Assembly (NCBI RefSeq): GCF_014235185.1
Contig: NZ_CP060131.1
Coordinates: 5,959,501 to 6,023,500, forward strand
Length of the DNA: 64,000 bases
Direction: 5' to 3'
From: Pseudonocardia petroleophila
Lineage (GTDB): Bacteria; Actinomycetota; Actinomycetes; Mycobacteriales; Pseudonocardiaceae
In this document: positions 1 through 7,800 of the stretch, piece by piece
Layout of the letters: each line of letters begins with the position of its first letter
Numbering within the stretch: position 1 is the first letter of the stretch
Program-made: the position numbers and the translations under genes
The notes under the pieces: model-generated
The model's database searches: none
What the model was told of the DNA's origin: nothing
What the model saw: the letters and a program-made list of their open reading frames with translations, nothing else

Positions 1-380
1 AGGCGCCACGGCCCAGCCAGATCGCCGCACACCTCGGCGTGAGCACCGCGAAGATCCTGGACGCACTGGACGCTCAGCAGACCACCCGGAGCAGTTCACT
101 CGATGAGCACCTCGCCGGATCCGACACCGCTCTCAGCGAGTTCCTGGGCCATCCGGACACCGGCTTCGAACTCGCGGAGCACCGTTCCGGACTGCGCTCG
201 GCCCTCACCGCGCTCTCGCCCCGGGAACGGCACATCCTCGGGCTGCGCTTCTTCGAAGATCTCAGCCAGACACAGATCGCGATGCGGGTGGGCATCTCGC
301 AGATGCACGTTTCACGCACCCTCGCGAAGTCTCTTGCCACCCTCCGGCGCAGCCCCGCTCTGAACCACCAGGGGTCCTGA
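1..380 (+). CDS. SigB/SigF-family RNA polymerase sigma factor, C-terminal part (truncated by window edge)
   Basis: The frame is open from the first bases and ends at TGA 378-380, so only the C-terminal ~125 residues are present. The leading part (PSQIAAHLGVSTAKILDAL) matches sigma region 3 of the SigB/F/G branch. The end (LSPRERHILGLRFFEDLSQ, then an ISQMHVSRTL helix-turn-helix) is region 4, which reads the -35 element. The family directs general-stress or developmental promoters and is usually held by an anti-sigma kinase and a STAS antagonist. No such partner is adjacent here; a STAS-sigma2 fusion lies at 28655-29374. The gene converges on the small exported protein at 419-661. Confidence 0.85.
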   Translation, partial: APRPSQIAAHLGVSTAKILDALDAQQTTRSSSLDEHLAGSDTALSEFLGHPDTGFELAEHRSGLRSALTALSPRERHILGLRFFEDLSQTQIAMRVGISQMHVSRTLAKSLATLRRSPALNHQGS

Positions 381-418
381 ACGGTAACGGAGCACACCAA
401 CCGCCGCGCTCGGTGCGG

Positions 419-661
419 TCAGCCGCAGAGTGCGGCGAAGAAGGCCGCGTTGTCGTCGGCGATCGGTGCACTCCCCCGCACGATCTGGCCGAACGGAACC
501 GGCACCGTCCGAGCCGCTCCGGAGATCGCCTGCCCGTTCGCCCGGCAACCCCCACCGCTCCCGGCCGGGGTCTCACCCGGCGCCGCGGACGCCACCGCAG
601 GGAACAACACCAGACCCACCAGCACCGCGCCGCCGCAGACGATCGCTCGCACCCGTCGCAT
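419..661 (-). CDS. Small exported protein, hypothetical (80 aa)
   Basis: The 80-residue product begins with a clear Sec signal peptide (MRRVRAIVCGG, then a hydrophobic stretch ending in VASAAP), leaving a mature peptide of about 55 residues with two cysteines (GGGCRANG near the start and ALCG at the C-terminus) that could form a disulfide. I chose ATG 661 because AGGAGG lies 6-7 nt upstream; ATG 676 lies upstream of that ribosome site. No family is recognised. The IS256 element starts about 100 bp upstream of the start codon, so the gene's native promoter region has probably been separated from it. Confidence 0.7.
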   Translation of the reverse strand: MRRVRAIVCGGAVLVGLVLFPAVASAAPGETPAGSGGGCRANGQAISGAARTVPVPFGQIVRGSAPIADDNAAFFAALCG

Positions 662-753
662 CGTGCTCCTCCTCATCCGGTGACGCCGTCCCGGCACCAC
701 CGGAAGGGTCGCCCCGATCTTCCGCCTCGTTACCACCGGGGACGGGTGGGGCG

Positions 754-761
754 GGAAACGC
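754..761. repeat. IS256 target-site duplication, left copy
   Basis: The 8 bases ggaaacgc directly abut the left inverted repeat and recur exactly at 2131-2138 directly abutting the right one. Eight base pairs is the usual duplication length for IS256-family insertion. Confidence 0.85.
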
Positions 762-791
762 GGGAGTGTCAGATGAACGGTGTAACCGGTC
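762..791. repeat. IS256 left terminal inverted repeat
   Basis: Thirty bases beginning gggagtgtcagatgaacggt; they pair with the complement of 2101-2130 with four mismatches (positions 5, 10, 13 and 26 of the repeat). Confidence 0.85.
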
Positions 792-798
792 GTGATGG

Positions 799-2064
799 CT
801 AGCTTCCGTTGCTGGGAACGATACGTCCGGCGAAGGTGATCGCGAAGGCGTTCAGCGCCGGCTTCCAGCGCATCGCCCACCGGGCCCGGCCCTTCCCGGT
901 CGGGTCGAGCGCTCGGGTGACCAGGTAGAGGCACTTGAGCGCGGCCTGCTCGGTCGGGAAGTGGCCGCGGGCCTTGACCGCGCGCCGGTAGCGGGCGTTG
1001 ATCGACTCGATCGCGTTCGTGCTGCAGATGACCTTCCGGATCTCGACGTCGTAGTCGAGGAACGGCACGAACTCCGACCAGGCCGAGCGCCACAACGCGA
1101 TGATCGCCGGGTACTGCCCGCCCCAGGTCGCGGCGAACTCGGCGAACCGGTCCTCGGCGGCCGCCTCGGTGGGCGCGGTGTAGACCGGGCGCAGATCCCG
1201 CGCCATCTGTTCCCAGTAGCGGCGGGAGGCGTAGCGGAAGGTGTTGCGGATCAGGTGCAGCACACAGGCCTGGACCAGCGCGTGGGGCCACACGGTGGTG
1301 ATCGACTCCGGGAGGCCTTTCAGGCCGTCGCAGACCACGATGCAGGCGTCGACCACGCCGCGGTTCTTGATCTCGGTCAGGACGTGGAGCCAGTACTTCG
1401 CGCCCTCGCCGCCGTCGCCGGCCCAGATCCCGAGGATGTCGCGGTGCCCGTCCACGGTGACGCCGATGACGACGTAGAAGGGCCGGTTGGTGACCTGGCC
1501 GTCGCGGACCTTGATGTGGATGGCGTCGATGAACAGCACCGGGTAGACCGCGTCGAGCGGACGCTGGGCCCATTCGCCCAACTCGTCGAGGACCTTGTCG
1601 GTGATCCGCGAGATCGTGTCCTTGGAGACCTTCGCGCCGTAGACCTCGTCGAAATGCGCCGCCACCTCCCCGGTGGTCAGGCCGCGGGCGGTCAGCGACA
1701 ACACGATCTCGTCGATGCCGTCCAGACGCCGTTGGCGCTTGCGCACGATGACCGGGTCGAAGCTGGCGTCCCGGTCACGGGGCACCTCGATCTGCACCGG
1801 CCCGATCTCGGTCAGCACCGTCTTGACGCGAGTCCCGTTGCGGGAGTTGGGGTTCTCCTGCCCGGCCCGGTCGTGGCGGTCATAGCCCAGGTGCTCGGTC
1901 ATCTCCGCCTCCAGTGCGGTCTCGAGCACCGTCTTCGTCAACCCGGTAAGCAGACCGCCCGGGCCGACAAGCTCCACCCCCTCGGCCCGGGCTGCTTCCA
2001 CCAACTGCTGGGCGAGCTGCTGCTGATCAATCCGATCCGGCACAGGCTCGATCGTCTCGGTCAT
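799..2064 (-). CDS. IS256-family transposase (DDE type)
   Basis: This 421-residue protein has the usual IS256/MULE-like transposase length and order: an N-terminal DNA-binding part, the IPR-like block (QIEVPRDRDASFDPVIV) near residues 91-107, and the catalytic core. The DDE triad is read as D180 (VLFIDAIHIK), D246 (VCDGLKG) and E353 (STNAIESIN), with the family's C-x2-H signature at C267/H270. It catalyses excision and insertion of its own element. The frame is uninterrupted and occupies nearly the whole element between the terminal repeats. ATG 2064 lies just inside the right inverted repeat. Confidence 0.96.
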   Translation of the reverse strand: MTETIEPVPDRIDQQQLAQQLVEAARAEGVELVGPGGLLTGLTKTVLETALEAEMTEHLGYDRHDRAGQENPNSRNGTRVKTVLTEIGPVQIEVPRDRDASFDPVIVRKRQRRLDGIDEIVLSLTARGLTTGEVAAHFDEVYGAKVSKDTISRITDKVLDELGEWAQRPLDAVYPVLFIDAIHIKVRDGQVTNRPFYVVIGVTVDGHRDILGIWAGDGGEGAKYWLHVLTEIKNRGVVDACIVVCDGLKGLPESITTVWPHALVQACVLHLIRNTFRYASRRYWEQMARDLRPVYTAPTEAAAEDRFAEFAATWGGQYPAIIALWRSAWSEFVPFLDYDVEIRKVICSTNAIESINARYRRAVKARGHFPTEQAALKCLYLVTRALDPTGKGRARWAMRWKPALNAFAITFAGRIVPSNGS

Positions 2065-2100
2065 TGCTGATCCCTCCCCCGAGCTGCGCTCGGCGTGTCG

Positions 2101-2130
2101 GACCAGTTACACCGTTCGTCGGACAGTCCC
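2101..2130. repeat. IS256 right terminal inverted repeat
   Basis: The complement of these 30 bases begins gggactgtccgacgaacggt and matches the left end in 26 of 30 positions. Confidence 0.85.
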
Positions 2131-2138
2131 GGAAACGC
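2131..2138. repeat. IS256 target-site duplication, right copy
   Basis: Second exact copy of ggaaacgc, abutting the right inverted repeat. Confidence 0.85.
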
Positions 2139-2250
2139 GGCCGGCACTGCACCGGCCTGGAGACCGATGAGTCCGTGGGCGGTGTGTCGTCATCAGTCCG
2201 TGAGCGCGGTGTCGGGCCGCGCTGGACCGATCTGGCTACAGGGGGACGTC

Positions 2251-2883
2251 GTGACGGTTGGGGAAGTCCGTGAGGCTGTGGTCGCAGAGCGCCGCGCGCA
2301 GGTCGCCCTGTACGCCTCGCTGACCGAGGCGCAGTGGACGGCGCCGAGCCTGTGCGCCGGCTGGAGTGTGCACGAGGTGCTCGCCCACACCACGATGCCT
2401 TTTCGATACTCGTTGCCGCGGGTGCTGCTCGAGGTCGTCAAGGCGCGAGGGAACTTCGATCGCATGGCTGATCGTCGAGCGCGTCGGGATGCCGCGGACC
2501 TGGCTCCGGAGCAGCTGCTGTCGTCGTTGCGTGACAACGTGGGGCACCCGTGGGCGCCTCCGGGCGGTGGCCCGCTCGGTGCGCTGTCCCACGACGTGAT
2601 CCACGGTCTCGATGTCTCGGTGGCGTTGGGGCGGGACGACCACGCCTCCCCGCAGCGGATCGCGATGGTGCTGGCGGGTATGGAGCCCGAGCATCGCGCC
2701 GTGTTCGGGGTGGACCTCACCGGCATCGAGTTGCGGGCGACCGATGCGGATTGGTCCTACGGCTCCGGGGACGTCGTCCGGGGCGGCGTCCAGGAGCTAC
2801 TGCTGATCGTGTGTGGACGTCCGGTGCGGGCCGAGCGGCTCGACGGCGACGCGGTGACGCGGTTGGCCACGGTGCGGGCGTAG
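2251..2883 (+). CDS. Maleylpyruvate isomerase/DinB-fold protein (mycothiol-type, TIGR03083-like)
   Basis: The 210-residue product has the N-terminal helical motif of the mycothiol-dependent DinB-like family: an ALYASLTEAQWTAPSLCAG segment near residues 18-36, then WSVHEVLAHT, and a second conserved His in the LSHDVIHGLDVS segment. In characterised members such residues bind a divalent metal. Members act in thiol-dependent isomerisation or transfer; the substrate here is unknown. GTG 2251 is chosen because an AGGGGGA ribosome site precedes it; an earlier in-frame ATG at 2095 would lie inside the IS256 terminal repeat. A paralogue of the same family ends the nearby operon at 4030-4665. Confidence 0.8.
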   Translation: MTVGEVREAVVAERRAQVALYASLTEAQWTAPSLCAGWSVHEVLAHTTMPFRYSLPRVLLEVVKARGNFDRMADRRARRDAADLAPEQLLSSLRDNVGHPWAPPGGGPLGALSHDVIHGLDVSVALGRDDHASPQRIAMVLAGMEPEHRAVFGVDLTGIELRATDADWSYGSGDVVRGGVQELLLIVCGRPVRAERLDGDAVTRLATVRA

Positions 2884-3224
2884 TGCGCTGGGCATGGGCG
2901 CTCCGTGGTGCTCGTCGGTTCACCGTTCGCGGGTCCCGGGTCGCCGCTCCCGCACGCTCGGTGTTCGGCGCTCACCTCTTGTCCACGGTCCGCGCGACCC
3001 AGGTGACCACCAGGCCCTGCGTTCTCAGGGCGGACGTCAAGCCATCGGCCTTACCGAGAAGGCGACCCGGTGCCCCCAGGTGCATCTCCGACGACGGCCG
3101 CCGACACTTCCCGGCCGCGCCCCATCGGTCAGGGGCCGATCCTCGCCGGCATCCGGATCGCCGCGCCTGCCCGGGAGCGATCGATTCGTTGCCGGGGACT
3201 CGGGTGCGTCTACACTTACCGTTC
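2884..3224. other. 341-bp intergenic region with a possible 37-codon ORF
   Basis: No recognised gene. On the minus strand, 2972-3085 could encode 37 residues (starting MHLGAPGRLLGKADGLTS) from an ATG preceded closely by GGAG. It matches nothing I know and could be a gene remnant or chance. The right end holds the promoter of the ArsR gene. Confidence 0.5.
3189..3216 (+). promoter_or_regulatory. Promoter of the ArsR operon, probably giving a leaderless mRNA
   Basis: TTGCCG (3189-3194) and TACACT (3211-3216) are separated by 16 bp, and the GTG start follows 8 nt after the -10 box. That leaves no room for a ribosome site, so transcription probably begins at or near the start codon. Confidence 0.55.
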
Positions 3225-3554
3225 GTGGCAGCTTACGGAGACGCGGGGTTGGGTCTGCTCGGTGACCCGACCCGTCGCGCCATCTTCGAGCGTCTCGCCC
3301 GCGGACCGCTCTCGGTCCAGCAGCTCGCCGACGAGCTCCCGATCAGCCGCCCCGCGGTGTCCCAGCACCTGCGCGTCCTCAAGGACGGCGGCCTGGTCGA
3401 CAGCCGGGCCGAGGGCACCCGCCGCATCTACCGCCTCAACCACGACGGCGTCACCGCGCTGCGGGCGTGGCTGGACGGGGTCTGGGCCGACGCATTGACC
3501 GGGTTCCAGAAGGTCGCCGAAACCCCTCCCGCACCCCGACAGGAGAGCCCATGA
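3225..3554 (+). CDS. ArsR-family winged-helix repressor
   Basis: The 109-residue product is the size of small ArsR/SmtB regulators. It shows LLGDPTRRAIFERLA in helix 1-2, the recognition region ELPISRPAVSQHLRVLKD at about residues 38-55, and a winged hairpin (SRAEGTRRIYRL). It lacks the Cys-x-Cys metal site of metal sensors, as expected for the subfamily found next to SRPBCC proteins. Its stop overlaps the SRPBCC start (ATGA), and that gene overlaps the following DinB-fold gene, so the three are one operon that this protein probably autoregulates. The start is GTG 3225, directly after the -10 box. Confidence 0.88.
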   Translation: MAAYGDAGLGLLGDPTRRAIFERLARGPLSVQQLADELPISRPAVSQHLRVLKDGGLVDSRAEGTRRIYRLNHDGVTALRAWLDGVWADALTGFQKVAETPPAPRQESP

Positions 3555-4033
3555 CCACGACCGCGCCGATCCCCCCGATCACGGGCACCACCACCGTCGC
3601 CGTGCCGATCGAGGAGGCGTTCCGGGTGTTCACCGGCTCCATCGACGCGTGGTGGCCCCACCAGTTCCACATCGGCGCAGCCGAGGTCGCCGAAGTCGTC
3701 CTGGAACCCCGCGTCGACGGCCGCTGGTACGAACGCGGAGTCGACGGCACCGAGTGCGACTGGGGCCGGGTCCTGACCTGGGAACCCCCGCACCGGCTCG
3801 TGTTCACCTGGCAGATCAACGGCACCTGGCAGCTCGACCCCGACCCCGAGCACGCCAGCGAGATCAACGTCCGGTTCACCGCGACCGGCCCGGCCGAGAC
3901 CACCGTCGAGGTCGAGCACCACTCCTTCGAACGCCTCACCGGCGGCGGGACGATCAACGACGCGATCCGCGGGGGCGGCGGCTGGGTCCTGCTGCTCGAC
4001 CAGTTCACCACCACCGTGGCGGCCCGGTCATGA
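3551..4033 (+). CDS. SRPBCC/AHSA1-type ligand-binding protein
   Basis: The 160-residue product has the START/Bet v1-like pattern of the AHSA1 (Aha1-N-like) family: IEEAFRVFTGSIDAWWP near residues 18-34, a VVLEPRVDGRWYERGVDGTE strand pair, WGRVLTWEPPHRLVFTW, and a C-terminal helix region. Such proteins bind hydrophobic ligands and often accompany an ArsR repressor. The start ATG overlaps the ArsR stop by 4 nt after an AGGAGAG ribosome site, and the gene's own stop overlaps the next start. Ligand unknown. Confidence 0.85.
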   Translation: MTTTAPIPPITGTTTVAVPIEEAFRVFTGSIDAWWPHQFHIGAAEVAEVVLEPRVDGRWYERGVDGTECDWGRVLTWEPPHRLVFTWQINGTWQLDPDPEHASEINVRFTATGPAETTVEVEHHSFERLTGGGTINDAIRGGGGWVLLLDQFTTTVAARS

Positions 4034-4665
4034 CCGCGACCGTGGACGCGATGAGCCTGGCCCGCGACGAACGAGCCGACCTCGCCGACTTCCTCGCCAC
4101 CCTGAGCCCCGCCCAGTGGGAGGCCCCGTCGCTGTGTGCCCGGTGGCGGGTCCGCGACGTCGTCGCGCACATGTTCAGCTACGAGGAGCTGGGCCCGATC
4201 GGGCTGGTCGGCCGGTTCATCAAGGGTGGTGTCCTGCCGGACCGGGTCAACGCCGTCGGTGTCGCCGCCTTCGCGGACAGCGGCCCGGACGAGCTGCTGG
4301 CGCTGGTGCGCGACCACCAGCAGCCCCGCGGCCTGACCGCAGGTTTCGGCGGGAAGATCGCCCTGACCGACGGCGTCATCCATCACCAGGACATCCGCCG
4401 CCCGCTCGGCCTGCCGCGAACCATCCCGGCCGAGCGGATGCGAACGGTTCTGGACTTCGCTCGCACCGCACCCACCATCGGGGCGTCGAAACGGGTCCGC
4501 GGGCTCACCCTCACCGCCACGGATCTCGACTGGACGGCCGGACGCGGCCCTGTGGTCGAAGGACCTGCGGAATCGCTGCTCATGGCCATCGCGGGCCGGC
4601 CCGGAGCCGTCGAGGAGCTGAGCGGCCCCGGCCGGCGAGTGATCGCCGACCGCATCGGGGGGTAG
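4030..4665 (+). CDS. Maleylpyruvate isomerase/DinB-fold protein (mycothiol-type, TIGR03083-like)
   Basis: This 211-residue protein is the third gene of the ArsR-SRPBCC operon; its ATG overlaps the previous stop (ATGA). It shares with the gene at 2251-2883 the LSPAQWEAPSLCARWRVRDV block near residues 29-48 followed by VVAHM, and the HHQDIRRPLG block carries further His residues in the expected metal-ligand region. It also shares a C-terminal DLDWTAGRGPVVEGPAESLL segment with its paralogue. The reaction is unknown; mycothiol-dependent chemistry is inferred from the family. Confidence 0.8.
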   Translation: MTATVDAMSLARDERADLADFLATLSPAQWEAPSLCARWRVRDVVAHMFSYEELGPIGLVGRFIKGGVLPDRVNAVGVAAFADSGPDELLALVRDHQQPRGLTAGFGGKIALTDGVIHHQDIRRPLGLPRTIPAERMRTVLDFARTAPTIGASKRVRGLTLTATDLDWTAGRGPVVEGPAESLLMAIAGRPGAVEELSGPGRRVIADRIGG

Positions 4666-4978
4666 CGCGGGCTCAACGCCTGTCGTGGCAGCGCAGTCCC
4701 GACGCTCACGCGCCGCCTCCCGTCAACCCCTGCCGTGACCGGCCCGAACGGGCCACACCTCGGGTCGTACCGGAGTCGCGTTCCGTGCCGGTCCCGTGGC
4801 GACACCGTCGTCGATCGTGCTGACGAGGATGGACGGGGTCCGGCGACTCGGACACCGTCGTATCGATGGCTGGAGCGCGAAGCCAGTGCGAGGCCATGGG
4901 AGTGAAGGTCTGGTTCGAGCACCGCGGGCCCCGTTTCGGACGATGCCCGAGTCACCGAACCCGCCGTAGTCTCCCACC
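4666..4978. other. 313-bp intergenic region
   Basis: No gene seen. It contains GGCCCG-AA-CGGGCC (4741-4754), a short palindrome with a loop too small for a typical terminator, and two copies of gacaccgtcgt about 50 bp apart (near 4801 and 4851) of unknown meaning. The right end carries TAGTCT, the -10 of the next gene. Confidence 0.5.
4967..4972 (+). promoter_or_regulatory. -10 box (TAGTCT) of a leaderless gene
   Basis: TAGTCT lies 6 nt before GTG 4979, the same spacing as at several other starts in the window; there is no ribosome site between them. Confidence 0.5.
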
Positions 4979-6082
4979 GTGGCGGTCCACCGTTCCCGGC
5001 TCCCGTTCTCCTGGCTCGTCGGTGGTCTCGCGGTAGCGGTCACGGCTGCGGTGGTCATCGCCCGGCAGGGCCCGGCACCCCTCGGGGGTGCGTCCTACCC
5101 GGTGCTCGCCGCCGCGCTCGCCGCCGCCGCCGCGCTCGTGCACACCCACCTCACCCTCGACCCGGGGTGGATCACCTGGCGGCGCGCGGTGGCCGGGCTC
5201 GCGCTGGCCGCGCTCGCGGTTCCCGGCTGGTCGGCACTCGCGACGCTCCTCTCCGCGGCGGCTCCGAACACACCACTCGCCTGGGCAACGGCCGTTCTCG
5301 CCGGGACGGCACACCTGCCCGTACTGGCCGCCTTCTCACTGCTGCCGCTGCTCGCCGTGCGCTACCTGGGCCGCGGGTCCACCCGCCGCCCGGTGGCGGT
5401 CGTCCTCGGGCTGCTCGCGGCGGCCGTCCTGTCCTTCGCGGCGTTCTTCGACGACTTCGCCCCGCTCACCGCCCGCGCACCGCTGGCCTGGCCACCGGGC
5501 GTCGTCATCGGGACGTCGCTCAACGCCGCGTTCCTGGCCACCGTCCTGCTCGGTCCGCTGGCGGCACTGCTCGCCGCCCGTCGTGCCGGGACCGAGGCCG
5601 TGCGCCGGCTCGCCACCGTCGGAGCGTCCTCGCTGGCCGGAGCGGCACTCGTCATGCTCTGCGGGTCGGTGGGCCCGTCCGACGGGGAGGGCGCTGCCGC
5701 CGTCGTGTACGGCGGGATGTACCTGGCGCTGACCGTCGCCGTCGTGTGCGCGTCGCGCGCGGTGACGGCCCGGCCGCGCGGGGCCGATCAGAACTCCGAC
5801 GACGCAGCGGTACCGATGGTCTCCGCTGCGCCGGACCGGGCGGCGCCCGGCCACCTGAGGTCGCTGACCGGACGCGAGAACGAGATCCTCGCGCTGCTCG
5901 CCGAGGGCCTGTCCAACGCCGGGATCGCCGCCCGCCTGGTGCTGTCCCAACGCACCGTCGACGCCCACCTGCGTTCGGTGTTCGCCAAGCTCGACCTGCC
6001 GGACTCCCCGCAGGACAACCGTCGGGTGCACGCCGTGCTGGCCTTCCACGACGGCACCCGCACCCCGCGTGCGACCGGTTAG
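4979..6082 (+). CDS. Membrane-anchored LuxR-type transcriptional regulator
   Basis: The 367-residue product has about seven hydrophobic segments over residues 10-260 (for example LVGGLAVAVTAAVVIA and AVVLGLLAAAVLSFAAFF), a variable linker, then a LuxR/NarL helix-turn-helix near 300-355: LTGRENEILALLAEGLSN, IAARLVLSQRTVDAHL and RSVFAKLDLPDS. It probably senses a membrane or extracellular cue and acts at DNA without a receiver domain. The HTH carries an insertion (PDSPQDNRRVHA) at the usual K-L position before the last helix. GTG 4979 is chosen because it follows a -10 box by 6 nt. The next gene is a small membrane protein that may be functionally linked. Confidence 0.8.
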   Translation: MAVHRSRLPFSWLVGGLAVAVTAAVVIARQGPAPLGGASYPVLAAALAAAAALVHTHLTLDPGWITWRRAVAGLALAALAVPGWSALATLLSAAAPNTPLAWATAVLAGTAHLPVLAAFSLLPLLAVRYLGRGSTRRPVAVVLGLLAAAVLSFAAFFDDFAPLTARAPLAWPPGVVIGTSLNAAFLATVLLGPLAALLAARRAGTEAVRRLATVGASSLAGAALVMLCGSVGPSDGEGAAAVVYGGMYLALTVAVVCASRAVTARPRGADQNSDDAAVPMVSAAPDRAAPGHLRSLTGRENEILALLAEGLSNAGIAARLVLSQRTVDAHLRSVFAKLDLPDSPQDNRRVHAVLAFHDGTRTPRATG

Positions 6083-6159
6083 GCGATTTCGCCGATGCAG
6101 CCCTGAGCAGCGGATTCCTACGCTCCGACGCACTGCCACCCGTCCCGGAGGAGTGCCCC

Positions 6160-6609
6160 GTGGTGCGTCGCCTGCTCGTGTTGTCCGCGCTGGTCTGGCT
6201 GCCGTTCCTGTCCCTGTTCGTGTTCGCGTCCTTCGGGAACACCAGCCTGCTCCACATCGCCCACCACGTCATCGCCCTCGGTCTGCTGGTCCCCGCCGTC
6301 CTCATGACCTGGCGGCACCGTCGCGGCGCCACCACGCGCGCCACCCGCACGCTGGCCCGAGCGCTGGCCGTCGTCCTGCCACTCGGCACCCTCGGGCACG
6401 CCGTCGAACTCGCCATCGCCATCGGCAGGTACGCCTCCGACGGCTTCGCGAACCTCGACACCACCGACCTCTTCGACCACGGCCCGCACGCCACGGTCGC
6501 GACCGTCACCGCCCCGGCCATGCTCACGAGCATGCTGCTCGTCGTGGCGCTGACCGTCACCACTGCGGTGCAGAGCCGCCGCAGACTCGAGCCGGTCGCG
6601 GGCGAATAG
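6160..6609 (+). CDS. Four-helix membrane protein, hypothetical
   Basis: The 149-residue protein has about four membrane segments (LVLSALVWLPFLSLFVFASF, HHVIALGLLVPAVLM, ALAVVLPLGTLGHAVELAIA, and a last one around residues 115-135). GTG 6160 follows GGAGGAG by 6 nt; GTG 6163 is also possible. It has several His residues within or near the helices (HIAHHVIA, HAVELA), which might bind haem or metal, but no family was recognised. It lies 77 bp after the LuxR-type membrane regulator on the same strand. Confidence 0.65.
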   Translation: MVRRLLVLSALVWLPFLSLFVFASFGNTSLLHIAHHVIALGLLVPAVLMTWRHRRGATTRATRTLARALAVVLPLGTLGHAVELAIAIGRYASDGFANLDTTDLFDHGPHATVATVTAPAMLTSMLLVVALTVTTAVQSRRRLEPVAGE

Positions 6610-6690
6610 CACTCCGCCCTGTCTCCCACATGGTCCGTCCTGGTGTCAGGGTCGGGTCCGCCGCCTGGAGTTCGGGAGGGAGGCCGTCGT

Positions 6691-7009
6691 TCACACCGAG
6701 CCGACCGCCGACGCGCCCTTCCGGCGAACCGCGATGATGATGCCTGCGGCGATGAGCCGGAAGGGCAGCAGGAGGTCGCCGACGAGGCCCCCGGGAGGGA
6801 CCGAACAGGCACCCAGCAGGGCGAGCACGCCGATCCAGCACGGGCCGGCCACGGGGCCGGTCCAGTCCCGGCGGGTGCGCCGGGAGCAGCGAGACGAGTG
6901 CACCGAGACCGAGCAGCGCGGCAGCGCCGGTACGCAGGACGCCGCTGCGCCGGCCGACCACCGCGAGCGCCCCGAACCCGACCGGCCCGAGGACGGCCTT
7001 CGGGGCCAT
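6691..7009 (-). pseudogene. Small membrane protein gene interrupted by an apparent frameshift
   Basis: Two frames together read like one protein. From ATG 7009 the product starts MAPKAVLGPVGFGALAVVG and continues hydrophobic to LVSLLPAHP near 6877. After that point this frame becomes Arg/Pro-rich, while the neighbouring frame continues sensibly as DWTGPVAGPCWIGVLALLGA and on to a hydrophobic LLLPFRLIAAGIII segment and a normal stop at 6691. A single-base indel near 6868-6880 would join them. It could be a real inactivation or a sequence error. It lies divergent to the NarL-type regulator at 7105. I do not recognise the family, and the true start may lie further upstream. Confidence 0.4.
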
Positions 7010-7092
7010 GAGGGCGAGCAGGCCGGCGGACGCACCGATCGACCGCGCGACAGCCGCGTGCGCCGGAGTTTCCGCCGTCGGGCCCGGCCGGA

Positions 7093-7098
7093 GATACT
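7093..7098 (+). promoter_or_regulatory. -10 box (GATACT) of a leaderless two-component operon
   Basis: GATACT ends 6 nt before ATG 7105; no ribosome site lies between. Confidence 0.5.
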
Positions 7099-7104
7099 GG
7101 ACGG

Positions 7105-7800
7105 ATGGCGACGACGCCGCGCTCCCGGACCCGAGCGCCCGAACGGAGTCGACGACTCATCGTGGTCGACGACCACGAGGTCGTCCGTGAGGGCCTGGTC
7201 GCCGTGCTCGCCCAGGATCCCCGGTTCGAGATCGTCGGGACGGCGTCGACCGGGCGGGAGGCCGTCGAGCTGGTCCGCCGCACCCGGCCCGACGTCGCGA
7301 TCCTCGACCTGCGGCTGCCCGACACCCCCGGCGACGCCCTGTGCCGGGAACTGCGGGCGCTGCTCCCGGACCTCGCCGTGATCGTCCTGAGCTCCTCCCT
7401 CAGCGAGGACAGCGTGCGGTCCGCGATCGAGGCGGGAGCGTCGTCGTACGTCACGAAGGCGGCGGGCATCGCCGAGCTGCGCGCCGCGCTCGCGCGGACC
7501 GGACCGGGTGCCGACGGTCCCCCGATGACCGTGTCCCAGATCGTCCGACGGCTCCAGCAGTTCGTGGAGGAGCGGGTCGACGACGACGCGCCGACCCCGC
7601 AGCAGGCGCGGGTGCTGCAGCTCGCGGCCGAGGGGATGACCTACCGGGAGATCGCCAGGCGGCTGGTGCTGTCCGAGGCGACGGTGCGGTTCCACATCCA
7701 GAACCTCAAGCTCAAGTACGGCGCGGCGAGCAAGACCGACCTCATCGTGCGCGCGATCCGCCAGGGACTGGTCGCGCCCGACGAGGGAGGCGGGCCGTGA
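7105..7800 (+). CDS. NarL/FixJ-family response regulator
   Basis: The 231-residue protein has a receiver domain (LIVVDDHEVVREGL near residue 18, phosphoacceptor Asp in DVAILDLRLPD near residue 68, conserved Lys in YVTKAAG near residue 115) and a C-terminal LuxR-type helix-turn-helix at about 165-225 (LQLAAEGMTYREIARRL and a SEATVRFHIQNLKLKY recognition helix). The helix-turn-helix is preceded by a long insert (VSQIVRRLQQFVEERVDDD) that may be a coiled linker. The stop overlaps the start of the GAF-type kinase (GTGA), so the two are a co-transcribed signalling pair. Confidence 0.92.
   Translation: MATTPRSRTRAPERSRRLIVVDDHEVVREGLVAVLAQDPRFEIVGTASTGREAVELVRRTRPDVAILDLRLPDTPGDALCRELRALLPDLAVIVLSSSLSEDSVRSAIEAGASSYVTKAAGIAELRAALARTGPGADGPPMTVSQIVRRLQQFVEERVDDDAPTPQQARVLQLAAEGMTYREIARRLVLSEATVRFHIQNLKLKYGAASKTDLIVRAIRQGLVAPDEGGGP

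Larger units (their letters stand above)
762..2130 (-). mobile_element. Complete IS256-family insertion sequence (1369 bp)
   Basis: The element is bounded by terminal inverted repeats of 30 bp (762-791 and the complement of 2101-2130, 26 of 30 identical, outermost bases GGGA) and flanked by identical 8-bp direct repeats at 754-761 and 2131-2138. It carries one full-length transposase gene on the minus strand. Intact ends, intact duplication and an intact frame suggest a fairly recent, possibly active insertion. It landed in the non-coding region upstream of the small exported protein gene at 419-661. Confidence 0.93.

Noticed and set aside
419..1573. One long minus-strand frame spanning the small exported protein and part of the IS transposase
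   Set aside because: The transposase frame is different; only the last 80 codons have a ribosome site and a signal peptide.
4801..4861. Two copies of gacaccgtcgt about 50 bp apart
   Set aside because: Too short and too common in GC-rich DNA to be called a repeat element.
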